From NCBI GenBank assembly GCA_002255935.1, contig NKIO01000024.1, positions 1-44,271 of the forward strand: 44,271 nt of DNA, read 5' to 3'. Position 1 is the stretch's first letter. Each line of letters starts with the position of its first letter. This document shows, piece after piece, positions 17,131 through 24,939 of the stretch. The notes below the pieces were generated by a model. The model was given only the letters and a program-made list of their open reading frames with translations, was not told where the DNA came from and did not search any database. The DNA is from Comamonadaceae bacterium PBBC2 (GTDB lineage: Bacteria; Pseudomonadota; Gammaproteobacteria; Burkholderiales; Burkholderiaceae_C). Made by a program: the position numbers and the translations under genes.

Positions 17131-18129
17131 TCAGATGCTTCCAATTTTGTCTCGGTGACTGTCGATCCAAGCTTGGAGTTCTGCATCGCTCATCCACTCG
17201 GTGTTGTTGTCGCTTGAATAAATAAATCCTTCAGGGACTTTTTTACCGTCCTTGATGCGCTCAGGGCTGGCACCCCAGTCATTGATGGTGGGGAGAATTT
17301 TGAAATGCTCTGGGTACTCGAATGTGTAATAAGAATCCTCTGAACCGATCATTTGCTCATGCAACTTCTCGCCGGGTCGTATGCCAACCACTTCTTGCTT
17401 GCATTCGGGGGCCACAACACGTGCAAGATCAGTCACCTTCATCGATGGAATTTTTTTGACATAAATTTCGCCGCCCACCATGTCTTCGAAAGCATGCCAG
17501 ACCAGTTCGACGCCCTGCTCCAAGGAAATCATGAACCGCGTCATGCGCTCATCGGTGATGGGCAAAACGCCTTTTTCTCGGATGGACATGAAAAACGGAA
17601 TCACCGATCCACGCGAACCCATCACGTTGCCATAGCGAACGACTGAAAATTTTGATCCGTGCTCGCCAGAATAGGCGTTGCCTGCCACAAACAATTTGTC
17701 AGAGGTGAGCTTGGTGGCGCCATACAGGTTGATAGGGCTGCTTGCCTTGTCTGTTGACAAGGCCACAACGCCCTTGACCTTTTTATCGATGCATGCGTCG
17801 ATGAGGTTCATCGCCCCATTGACGTTGGTCTTGATGCATTCAAAGGGGTTGTACTCTGCTGTAGGCACGATCTTGGTGGCGGCAGCATGAACAACGTAGT
17901 CCACCCCGTCTAAAGCACGGTAGAGACGCTCTTTGTCACGCACATCACCAATGAAAAAGCGCACACGATTGTCGCCTTGGAATTTTTTAGCCATGTCCCA
18001 CTGCTTCATCTCGTCGCGCGAAAAGATGATGATTTTTTTGGGGTTGTATTTGGCCAGGGTCATGGGCACAAACGTGTTGCCAAATGAACCTGTTCCACCG
18101 GTCACCAATATTGTTTTTTCTCTCAACAT
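17131..18129 (-). CDS. pseB: UDP-N-acetylglucosamine 4,6-dehydratase (inverting)
   Basis: It catalyses the first pseudaminic acid step, C4 oxidation, 4,6-dehydration and C5 inversion of UDP-GlcNAc. The 332-residue short-chain dehydrogenase has the NADP loop TGGTGSFG (residues 10-17). The catalytic D127-K128 pair lies in STDKASSPINLYGATK, followed by Y136 and K140. The frame is open up to 18153, but the ATG at 18129 has an AGGGA ribosome site 5-6 bases upstream and matches the family start LREKTILVTGG. It is separated from the upstream transferase gene by about 70 bases with no clear terminator. Confidence 0.96.
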   Translation of the reverse strand: MLREKTILVTGGTGSFGNTFVPMTLAKYNPKKIIIFSRDEMKQWDMAKKFQGDNRVRFFIGDVRDKERLYRALDGVDYVVHAAATKIVPTAEYNPFECIKTNVNGAMNLIDACIDKKVKGVVALSTDKASSPINLYGATKLTSDKLFVAGNAYSGEHGSKFSVVRYGNVMGSRGSVIPFFMSIREKGVLPITDERMTRFMISLEQGVELVWHAFEDMVGGEIYVKKIPSMKVTDLARVVAPECKQEVVGIRPGEKLHEQMIGSEDSYYTFEYPEHFKILPTINDWGASPERIKDGKKVPEGFIYSSDNNTEWMSDAELQAWIDSHRDKIGSI

Positions 18130-18197
18130 TTTTTCCCTAACTGAAGATGCCAAATGATCTTTATGTGTTACCTATGCATTGTTCAGTGAATTGACAC

Positions 18198-19313
18198 TTA
18201 AACCTTGTTTCTAAACTTTTGGGCTTGAGGTCTAAATAACAAAAACCCGATGGGCGAACACCACCGGTGACGCACAATGCGCGCATAAATGGCGACATAC
18301 ATCAACATGAAAATGACGCAAAGCACAAATGCAAACAATGCGTTTTGTCTGGCCAAGTAAGCCATCAAGACAGCCGGCAAAGACATGCATGCCAAAAATA
18401 TTCCGGCAATGGAATTTCTCATTCGTGGGGATACTTTTTTACGGATATATCGGCGCAAAATCAAACTGTGCAGATGCTGACGGTCCGGCGCTCCCGGATT
18501 CAACGAACGTAATTTGCGGCGGTAAATACTGAACAAGACCTCTGAAATCGGGTGCACGCAAATCAGCAACGCTGCAAATGGCGTGATGACTGTATTCCGC
18601 TCTACCAACAACACAGCTGACCAGGCCAGCGCAAAGCCGCAAAAATAAGAACCGCCATCGCCAAGGAATATTTTCCCGAAAGGCCAATTGAGGACAAAGA
18701 ACCCCATGATTGCAGCGGCCAGAGAGAGGCAAGCAAATGCCAGGTTGATGTCTCCAACGCTGTAGCCAATTGCCGCAATGCCTGACAAAGCCAAGATCGC
18801 CATGCCACTGGCCAATCCGTTGAATCCGTCAATGATGTTGATGGCATTGGCCACACCACCGATGGCGAATGCGGTGAACAACACTGAAAGAATGGAGTAG
18901 CTCAGCAATGCATCCAGTCCAGGCATATCCAGAGAGGTGATGGACACCCCTGTGATGTACCAGCCCAGCACGCCAGAGACCATGGTGGCGATCAACCGGG
19001 TCAAAACAGACACTTGCTTGGTGATGTCTTCCAGCAAGCCAAAAAAGAAGGCCGGACAGCCCGCCAAAATAACAGGACCCAACAGGGTTTGTCGCTCGGG
19101 TTTGGCCACCAGATATGCCGCAGCGATACCGAGGACAATGGCCACCCCGCCAATCCGAGGCGTTGCTTCGGTGTGGAATTTCTGAATGCCCTTCGCACCG
19201 TCAAATGAAAAATGACCATGCCACCGCTTCGTGATCACCAGCACGAGCGCACAGAGCAATGACGTCGCAAATGCTACGTAAGCGCTGGCAGGTAACTGGC
19301 TGAACATCGACAT
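18198..19313 (-). CDS. Undecaprenyl-phosphate glycosyl-1-phosphate transferase (MraY/WecA family)
   Basis: An integral membrane protein of 371 residues with about 10-11 membrane segments. It starts chain assembly by moving a HexNAc-1-phosphate from a UDP-sugar to undecaprenyl phosphate. The family motifs are present: FFFGLLEDITK (acidic pair at 95-96), NAINIIDGFNGLASG with D162, FLGDGGSYFCGF with D219, and the cytoplasmic DRQHLHSLILRR (H280, H282), the histidine motif of WecA-like enzymes. It is the only initiating transferase in the locus. It lies between the Wzz-like gene and pseB in the same direction. Which UDP-HexNAc is used cannot be read. Confidence 0.9.
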   Translation of the reverse strand: MSMFSQLPASAYVAFATSLLCALVLVITKRWHGHFSFDGAKGIQKFHTEATPRIGGVAIVLGIAAAYLVAKPERQTLLGPVILAGCPAFFFGLLEDITKQVSVLTRLIATMVSGVLGWYITGVSITSLDMPGLDALLSYSILSVLFTAFAIGGVANAINIIDGFNGLASGMAILALSGIAAIGYSVGDINLAFACLSLAAAIMGFFVLNWPFGKIFLGDGGSYFCGFALAWSAVLLVERNTVITPFAALLICVHPISEVLFSIYRRKLRSLNPGAPDRQHLHSLILRRYIRKKVSPRMRNSIAGIFLACMSLPAVLMAYLARQNALFAFVLCVIFMLMYVAIYARIVRHRWCSPIGFLLFRPQAQKFRNKV

Positions 19314-19339
19314 GGGGGGCTTAGCTCAAAACTTGCGCT

Positions 19340-20509
19340 TCACTGCTTGCCCAGAGCTTTTCTCAAAGAAGCATTGATTTGCGCCAATTTGCTTTGCGTC
19401 TCGGTTGTTTGACTGGCGTTTCGAATCGCGTTGCGCACGAACACAAAAATCAGCAACAAAAAGCCTGTGCCTACCGTGGCCAACAGTGCAATCAAAGCCT
19501 TTTTGGGTTTCGACTTTTTCTCAGGTGGCTGTGCTACGTCGACCACCTGTACAACCGATCCTTCACGCCCCTCATCCACCCGGGCTAACTCGTACTGTTT
19601 CGCAAACAACTCAAACAAGGTTTCTTGGTATTTGAAGTTGCGGTAGCGCTCGACGTAGTTGCTCTGCCCTGCCTCTTGCGGCTCTGCCTTTTCGGCGCTG
19701 GTCAGTTGGGCGCGCAGTGCGCTCAACTCGACCATGGCTTGTTTGACTTCTGGGGAGGACTCGGTCATGTAGCCGCGCATGGCGCCGATTTTGACTTCTT
19801 GGGCCACGATGCCGGCTTTGACACGGGCCACGACCTCCACTGCGGCAACGGGACTGGATTTGAGACTCGATGCATTGATGCCGGTGGCGCGGAGTTCTTG
19901 GTCGGCCTGCGCCAGGGCGTCTTTGGTTTCTTGCAGCTTGCCTTCGAAGAAGGTGCGGCGCAATTGCGCTTCGGTCAGGGCCAGGCGGCCCATGAGCTTG
20001 CGCAGTTCTTGCACATAGCCGTTGGCCACATCGGCGGCAAACTGGGGATCGCGGTCGTCAAACTCCACGCTGATGATGCCGTCTTTGCCAGCGGCAATTT
20101 TGGTGTTGTTTTCCAGTTCTTTACGGGTGTCGACTTTGAATTTTTTGTCGTAGCGTTCTTGCAGTTTGAAGCGCTCGACCAGGCCGTCTTGGATGCTGGC
20201 ACTTTTGAGGAACCCTACAAATTGGTCGGCAGGGTTCTTGAGGCCGGTGGCAGCACCGGCCAAGCCACCCATGGCGCCCAGGCTTTGCAGCAGGGCCGAT
20301 GCGGAGCTTTGTTGTTGCTGGGGCGGCAAGAATTGGGTTTTGGCGGTGTAGGTGGGGGGGATGAGGGAACTGACGATCAATGCCAGAACGCCGACACCCA
20401 AAGAGCCGAACACCAGCAGGCGGAGGTTGTCGACGATGACTTGAAGCAGGTCGAGGAGACTGATTTCGTCGTCTTCAGGTTCTGCGATGGTTTGAGGGGT
20501 ATCGGTCAT
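19340..20509 (-). CDS. Wzz-like polysaccharide co-polymerase (chain length determinant)
   Basis: An inner-membrane protein of 389 residues. The N-terminal cytoplasmic part holds EPEDDEISLLDLLQVIVDNL, a first membrane segment follows (about 27-47), then PPTYTAKTQFLPPQ at the periplasmic side. A long periplasmic, coiled-coil-rich region comes next, and the second membrane segment near residues 338-360 is preceded by a PPEKKSKPKKALIALL proline/lysine motif. There is no kinase domain, so it is not a Wzc-type protein. It would set chain length together with the Wzy-like polymerase and contact the SLBB exporter encoded just upstream. An in-frame start six codons earlier is possible. Confidence 0.9.
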   Translation of the reverse strand: MTDTPQTIAEPEDDEISLLDLLQVIVDNLRLLVFGSLGVGVLALIVSSLIPPTYTAKTQFLPPQQQQSSASALLQSLGAMGGLAGAATGLKNPADQFVGFLKSASIQDGLVERFKLQERYDKKFKVDTRKELENNTKIAAGKDGIISVEFDDRDPQFAADVANGYVQELRKLMGRLALTEAQLRRTFFEGKLQETKDALAQADQELRATGINASSLKSSPVAAVEVVARVKAGIVAQEVKIGAMRGYMTESSPEVKQAMVELSALRAQLTSAEKAEPQEAGQSNYVERYRNFKYQETLFELFAKQYELARVDEGREGSVVQVVDVAQPPEKKSKPKKALIALLATVGTGFLLLIFVFVRNAIRNASQTTETQSKLAQINASLRKALGKQ

Positions 20510-20525
20510 TGGCGGTTTGGCTGGC

Positions 20526-20733
20526 AATCGCTCAACACAGTTGAGCTCCTACAAGGGGTCTGGATTACAGGGGTCTGGATGTTTGTGGGAGCTGAACTTG
20601 TTCGGCGATTTGGCAATCGCCCAACACAGTTGGGCTCCTACAAGGGGGTCTGAATTACAGGGTGTCTGGATGTTTGTGGGAGCTGGATTTGTTGGGTGAT
20701 TTTGAGAATCGCCGAACAAGTTCAGCTCCTACA
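20526..20733. repeat. Five alternating REP-like repeats between the exporter and the Wzz-like gene
   Basis: Copies of a roughly 26-base element with core TGTGGGAGCTGAACTTG and ending CGGCGAT lie in alternating orientation at 20526-20554 (reverse), 20584-20609 (forward), 20615-20642 (reverse), 20675-20700 (forward) and 20707-20733 (reverse). Neighbouring forward and reverse copies can fold into hairpins. Related copies recur at 24705-24932. This resembles REP/BIME elements, which are common at gene ends in Pseudomonas and its relatives. The remainder of the gap to the exporter stop at 20862 holds only the 23-base tandem repeat. Confidence 0.85.
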
Positions 20734-20735
20734 TG

Positions 20736-20827
20736 AAAACCAGCAGATCAGATGAATTAAAACCAGCAGATCAGTTGAATTAAAACCAACAAATCAGTTG
20801 AATTAAATACTGCTGATCAGTTGAGTT
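20736..20827. repeat. Four tandem copies of a 23-base unit
   Basis: Units at 20736-20758, 20759-20781, 20782-20804 and 20805-20827 share the core AACCAGCAGATCAGTTGAAT. The first three differ at one to three positions and the fourth is more diverged. There are no unique spacers, so this is not a CRISPR. It lies just 3' of the exporter gene, between it and the REP-like array. No function can be assigned. Confidence 0.9.
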
Positions 20828-20861
20828 GTAGCCCGTTGATCGGAGTCAGGCGATCAGGGGC

Positions 20862-23264
20862 TTAGTTTTTGAGGGTTTTATAGGCTGCGGCGCCGATGCC
20901 GAATTGGTACAGGATTTGAGTCCAGTCCTTGGCGCCCTGAATGAATTGGGTGTAGGCGGTGCGGCGGTCCAGCACTTCGGGCACGAAGATGGAGTCGCCC
21001 GGTTGCAGGCGGGTGCCCATGAAGCTGAGATTGCCCACGCCGATCCAGCTGCGCTGGGCGCGGTTGGCTAATACGGTGCCGTCGCTGCGAATGATCATGG
21101 CCGCTTGCAAGTCGGCATCGCGGGTGGGGCCGGCTTTTTCGATGTAGTCGGCGGCGCTGGCGTCTGGGCGGTGGAGGAAAGAGTTCTCGGCCATCACGGC
21201 GCCAAACACGGCCACAAAGCTGGGCTTGCTGGGCACGTTGATGCTGTCACCGTCTTGCAAGGCCAAAACGGGCAGCTCGGGTTTGGTGACATCCATCTCC
21301 AGAGCAATGCGGCCGCTGGCGCGCATGGTGCGCAGGCGCTCCAGCAAGATGCGCTGACCTGCCAATTGGGCTTGCATGTTGCCCGCGTTTTCTTTGTCGT
21401 ACACGTTTTGCAGTGATGTGGCGGCCTGAGAGTTGATTTGCGACTCCATCTTGCGGATGGCTTGGTTCAGGTTTTCTTGTTGCTGCTGACGGGTGGACTC
21501 GCGTGTGAACACGGTGCCATACAGATACGCGTCACGGCTCAAGCCACCTGCCCGCTGGATGAGCTGGGGCAGTGTTTCGCCTGGTGTGAGCTGGTAGATG
21601 CCAGGCACTTTGACTTCTCCGCCCACGCGCACAAACTGGGTGCGCTTTTCCAGGGGCACGGGGATGTCGTCCACGCCAAAGATGGTGACGATGTCGCCGG
21701 GCATGAGCTCGATGTTGTGGGCCGGGTCTTTGGATTTGATGGCCTTGCCCAGGTTGAAGGGGATCAAGGTGGTTTTGACCGCCTGGGGGTCCAGGCGCTC
21801 GATGGACGCATAGTCCCAGTTGATTTCGGTGACGAGGCGTTTGACTTCATTGACCACTCGGCTGTCGGTCACATCGCGGCCCGACTCGAACTGGACCATG
21901 TTGTTTTTGTTGCGGTAGTAGTCGGGCAGGATCAGTGCGTCGGTTTCTGGCACCAGGTCTGCCACCCGCATGCCGGGCTTGAACACGTAACGCAGCGGCG
22001 ATGCCACGTTGCCGCGCAAAGTCACGGCGTTGGCAAATTGGGCGCTGATCTTGAACAAGGTGAGCAGGTCGCCATCGCGCAGCGTGGTTTTCAGGCCGGC
22101 GGCGTCGAGTGTGCGTTCTTGCACTTCGCGGGGGGTTTTGGCTTGCAGGTTGTTGACGCGCTCGAGCAGGGCTTTGTGAGGCGTGGTCAGGGTTTGCGAG
22201 CCAGCGCTGTAACTCAGTACTTGGGCAATGCTTTCTTCGGCACTGGCCAGCTCAAAGATGGCGGGGGTGTCGGTGGCGCCCGTCACGGCCACGCGCGGGC
22301 CAGCCGGGGGGACAACGATCACATCGCCCGGCAGCAAGCGGGCGTCAGCGGTGGTCTCGCCTGCATGGATGAATTTGTACAGGTCGATGGTGGTGACGGT
22401 TTGGCCGTTGCGCATCAACTGCACCTTGCGCATGCTGCCGCTGGCTGCAGGGCCACCGCTTTCAAACAAGGCGTTGATGAGGGTCGACAAGCTAGAGACG
22501 GTGTAAGCGCCGGGGTTACGGGCCTGCCCCACTACAAAGATTTGCATAGAGCGCAAGCGGCCAATGGAGGCGCTGAGCTCGAAATTTGCAAACACGCGGC
22601 CGACTTGTTTTTTCAGGTGCGCGTCCAGGTCGTTGGATGCAGTGCCAGCCACAGTGATGGGCCCCACCTTGGGTACGGTGATTTGACCATTGCGGTCTAC
22701 GGGCAGGCGCATGGCCACATCCACAGCGCCCCAGATTTTGAGGTCGATTTCGTCGCCGGGGCCGACCACGTAGTTGGCAGGCACGGGCACGTCGGTCAGG
22801 CTGGGAAATCGGCTGCGCTCAAACAGGTTGTAGCCATACAGCGGCAGGGCTTTGCCCGTGGCGTCTTGCACAAAGCGCTGGAACTGGATTTGGCCCAGTG
22901 GGGGCAGCGCACCCAGGTTGGCCGTCACATTTTGGTTTTGCGCGCCAGCGCCAACAAGGCCCTGCTGGCCTTGCAGCGCAGCGCGGCCACCCAAGCCTTG
23001 GATGCCGGTGCCGTTGAGGCCGTTGGCCAAGCCCGATGCACCTTGGCCGTTACCCAGAGCATTGACTTCTGAGGTGCGCCCCAGATTGCCCGTCAGCAAT
23101 GGGGCTTCAACGGTGGCGTCAGCACCCGTCGAGGTGGTGGTGCTGAGCGACTGCGCTTGCGCACCAAAAACAGGGGCCAAACACAGCAAGCAGGCAAGCC
23201 CCGTTTGGATCATGGGGCGATGACAAATCCAACTGCGGATCGTGGCGTTGATGTACGGGGACAT
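20862..23264 (-). CDS. SLBB-domain polysaccharide export protein (Wza-like)
   Basis: An 800-residue periplasmic and outer-membrane export protein. It has a signal peptide ending in CLAPVFGAQA (cleavage about residue 37), a low-complexity glycine/asparagine-rich stretch, then the polysaccharide-export domain starting YVVGPGDEIDLKIWGAVDV. Several SLBB domains follow, for example VFVVGQARNPGAYTV-like, VRVGGEVKVPGIYQLTPGET and DSINVPSKPSFVAVFGAV. It is about twice the length of E. coli Wza and has no clear lipobox cysteine, like the long SLBB exporters of Burkholderiales. The frame is open to 23372, but the ATG at 23264 gives a normal signal peptide. It is the first gene of the polysaccharide operon. 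Confidence 0.9.
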   Translation of the reverse strand: MSPYINATIRSWICHRPMIQTGLACLLCLAPVFGAQAQSLSTTTSTGADATVEAPLLTGNLGRTSEVNALGNGQGASGLANGLNGTGIQGLGGRAALQGQQGLVGAGAQNQNVTANLGALPPLGQIQFQRFVQDATGKALPLYGYNLFERSRFPSLTDVPVPANYVVGPGDEIDLKIWGAVDVAMRLPVDRNGQITVPKVGPITVAGTASNDLDAHLKKQVGRVFANFELSASIGRLRSMQIFVVGQARNPGAYTVSSLSTLINALFESGGPAASGSMRKVQLMRNGQTVTTIDLYKFIHAGETTADARLLPGDVIVVPPAGPRVAVTGATDTPAIFELASAEESIAQVLSYSAGSQTLTTPHKALLERVNNLQAKTPREVQERTLDAAGLKTTLRDGDLLTLFKISAQFANAVTLRGNVASPLRYVFKPGMRVADLVPETDALILPDYYRNKNNMVQFESGRDVTDSRVVNEVKRLVTEINWDYASIERLDPQAVKTTLIPFNLGKAIKSKDPAHNIELMPGDIVTIFGVDDIPVPLEKRTQFVRVGGEVKVPGIYQLTPGETLPQLIQRAGGLSRDAYLYGTVFTRESTRQQQQENLNQAIRKMESQINSQAATSLQNVYDKENAGNMQAQLAGQRILLERLRTMRASGRIALEMDVTKPELPVLALQDGDSINVPSKPSFVAVFGAVMAENSFLHRPDASAADYIEKAGPTRDADLQAAMIIRSDGTVLANRAQRSWIGVGNLSFMGTRLQPGDSIFVPEVLDRRTAYTQFIQGAKDWTQILYQFGIGAAAYKTLKN

Positions 23265-23288
23265 GGCTGATGTGGAATGTGTTTTGAG

Positions 23289-23300
23289 CAGGCTACCGCA
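23289..23300 (-). promoter_or_regulatory. ops-like element (RfaH recognition type)
   Basis: On the minus strand this reads TGCGGTAGCCTG. It matches the enterobacterial ops core GGCGGTAGCNTG at all positions except the first (the variable base excluded), and is followed by CT as in several known ops sites. It lies 24 bases before the exporter ATG, at the start of a long polysaccharide operon, which is where ops/JUMPstart elements occur. It immediately follows a 13-base-pair hairpin. That an RfaH-like protein acts here is inference. Confidence 0.55.
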
Positions 23301-23335
23301 GTGCACGAAGGCTTCTAGAGCCTTTTTTCGTGCAC
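23301..23335 (-). other. Bulged leader hairpin next to the ops-like site
   Basis: The arms GTGCACG and CGTGCAC pair over 7 bases, then after a four-base bulge AAGGCT pairs with AGCCTT around a five-base loop. The hairpin abuts the ops-like element. In JUMPstart leaders a stem also precedes ops, so the arrangement is suggestive. Its folding in RNA is predicted only by eye. Confidence 0.6.
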
Positions 23336-23360
23336 AAAAAAGCGCTTTGAGACAAGCGCT
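23336..23360 (-). terminator. Terminator-like hairpin with T tract upstream of the exporter gene
   Basis: On the minus strand AGCGCTT and AAGCGCT form a 7-base-pair stem with a six-base loop, followed directly by six T residues. It may end transcripts of the upstream barrel gene (stop at 23490), or act as a leader attenuator if transcription of the exporter starts at the promoter candidate at 23441-23470. Confidence 0.6.
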
Positions 23361-23440
23361 GAAAGATCGCAATTTTACCTTTTAACGGGTATCACTGATA
23401 TCATTTTTATCAAATTAGAAACGTTTTGATGTTTTAATTT

Positions 23441-23470
23441 GTAATATCTTTTAACTCGTATTTCCGTCAA
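23441..23470 (-). promoter_or_regulatory. Candidate sigma-70 promoter of the polysaccharide operon
   Basis: On the minus strand TTGACG (23470-23465) is followed after 18 bases by TATTAC (23446-23441) in an AT-rich stretch. This would give a leader of about 170 bases containing the terminator-like hairpin, the bulged hairpin and the ops-like element. The match is moderate. Confidence 0.4.
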
Positions 23471-23489
23471 AGAGATTCAAAAATACAAA

Positions 23490-24536
23490 TCAAAAAACAA
23501 GTCCCAATCCCACCGACAAAACGCCATAGCGCTGGTTGAAGCGGTGCGAGGTCAGGCTGTTGTAGAGAAAGGGGATTTCGGTGAGGTACTGATTGCTCAT
23601 GGCCTGGCCACGGGTGAACAGCACCAGGCTGGGGCTGACTTGGTAGGCCAACTCACCCACCAGGGTGTGGTTGAGGCTGTAGGGTGTTTTGCCTTTGGCG
23701 CGAATGACCTCGTCAACCGCTGTGCGCTGGATGTTTTGCAGCACATAGCCGCCGCGCAGTTGCCATGGGCCTGATTTGTAGGCCAGATTGAAGCCGGCTT
23801 GCGCCATGCGGTAGGTGTATTGGGTGGACTTGAGTTCGGTGTTGAAGCTTTGCGGCACCAAGGTGTCCAAAAAGCTGCCAAATGAGCCGTTGGCATAGGT
23901 GACCGGCATGCCCGAGATATTGGCCGAGATGCTGCCCACCGAGACTTTGCCCTGCCCTGCCCCAGCAAAGGCCGACAACTGCATGGGGCCCAGTGGCCAT
24001 GAGCCGATCATGTCGGCCTGCAGGGTGCGGTCTTGTGCGTCGTTGACGCTCAAGCGAGAAGCGGTGATGTTGCACAGGCTGGCGATGCAGCCGGGCAATG
24101 CGGTGGGCGTGGACTTGCTGACTTGGCCGGCTTGGTTGCCCCAGGCCGACAGGCGCAGCGCGGCGCTGTTGCCGCCCGTTGGCGGCTGCAAAAACTGCCA
24201 CTGGGCACCGACGCGCCAAGAGTCGATTTGCGGTTGGTCGGGGCCATAGGTGAGTTTGCGGCGCTGCAGGGCGCCGTCAAGCCAAACGTCAGGCCGCAGG
24301 CTCAGGCCTGCACGCACGGTGGCGCCTTGGTAGTCGCCGGTGTTTTCGCCAAAGGCCTGGTCGGTGCTGCGCAGTTTGAACACATCCAGCGACTGGTTCA
24401 TGTGATCGGCAGAGACTTCAACAAGGCCTTGGCCGTAGCGGGCTTGGGGGTTGGCGTGCAGCAGGGCATCCAACGGGGCGGCATGGATCGAGGGGTACGT
24501 CAACGCAGCAGCGGCGAATGCAATAAGTTGTTTCAT
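23490..24536 (-). CDS. Outer-membrane beta-barrel protein of unknown role
   Basis: A 348-residue exported protein. The signal peptide is MKQLIAFAAAALTYPSIHAA, and the rest consists of alternating amphipathic beta strands (for example WLDGALQRRKLTYGP, YRMAQAGFNLAYKSGPWQLRGGYVLQN). The last strand ends in VLSVGLGLVF with a terminal aromatic residue, as recognised by the BAM machinery. One loop has two cysteines (PGCIASLCN) that may form a disulphide. It lies upstream of the SLBB exporter in the same direction, but a terminator-like hairpin and a candidate promoter lie between them. I do not recognise a named family. It could be linked to polysaccharide export or be an independent porin-like protein. 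Confidence 0.7.
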   Translation of the reverse strand: MKQLIAFAAAALTYPSIHAAPLDALLHANPQARYGQGLVEVSADHMNQSLDVFKLRSTDQAFGENTGDYQGATVRAGLSLRPDVWLDGALQRRKLTYGPDQPQIDSWRVGAQWQFLQPPTGGNSAALRLSAWGNQAGQVSKSTPTALPGCIASLCNITASRLSVNDAQDRTLQADMIGSWPLGPMQLSAFAGAGQGKVSVGSISANISGMPVTYANGSFGSFLDTLVPQSFNTELKSTQYTYRMAQAGFNLAYKSGPWQLRGGYVLQNIQRTAVDEVIRAKGKTPYSLNHTLVGELAYQVSPSLVLFTRGQAMSNQYLTEIPFLYNSLTSHRFNQRYGVLSVGLGLVF

Positions 24537-24704
24537 CTTTGTATTTACAGATCAATGCGTCGCCATTTTTACCTCTTTGCAGAGGGCAAATTGGTGTGCT
24601 GCGCAATTTCAACATGGTTGATCGTGAATCGCAGAAACAAAATCGCGGTAAAGGAGCAGCAACATGCTGAAGAATCGATTTGCTTTTTTTAGGGACGAAC
24701 AAGC

Positions 24705-24932
24705 AATCTCCGAGCACAGCTCCCACAAACTCCAAGCCTATTGGTAGTTCATTTTTGTAGGGCGGTTGTTCGGGATGGCGCGGTTCATTGAAGCATCGCC
24801 GAACAAGTTCAGCTCCCACAAAGTCAAGGTCAGGCCCCTACAAAGACAAAGTCCAGTTCCCACAGGGTACAGCCCTTGTGGTTCATGGTGTTGGGGCTTT
24901 GTCTTTGTGGGAGCTGAGCTGTGCTCGGCGAT
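24705..24932. repeat. Second cluster of the TGTGGGAGCTG REP-like family
   Basis: Three copies lie at 24705-24727 (reverse), 24795-24820 (reverse) and 24906-24932 (forward). The last two form an inverted pair whose arms extend further through a shared CAAAGACAAAG segment. They fill the 400-base gap between the barrel gene and the membrane-fusion protein gene. Nothing else convincing was seen there apart from a short CCTCT/AGAGG hairpin near 24575-24588, upstream of the barrel gene. Open frames crossing this stretch are compositional. Confidence 0.8.
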
Positions 24933-24939
24933 GGGTGGT

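Noticed and set aside
18130..18197. A separate promoter for pseB in the gap after the transferase gene
   Set aside because: No convincing pair of -35 and -10 boxes at normal spacing could be seen; read-through from upstream is simpler.
20736..20827. Possible small CRISPR array
   Set aside because: The units are directly tandem with no unique spacers and no cas genes are near.
21438..23072. A 544-codon open frame on the plus strand inside the exporter gene
   Set aside because: It is antisense to a gene with clear SLBB motifs, its product is a histidine/glycine/valine-rich composition artefact and no family motif is visible.
24418..24819. A 133-codon minus-strand frame over the REP-like cluster
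   Set aside because: It overlaps the barrel gene and its first part is translated repeat sequence with no domain.
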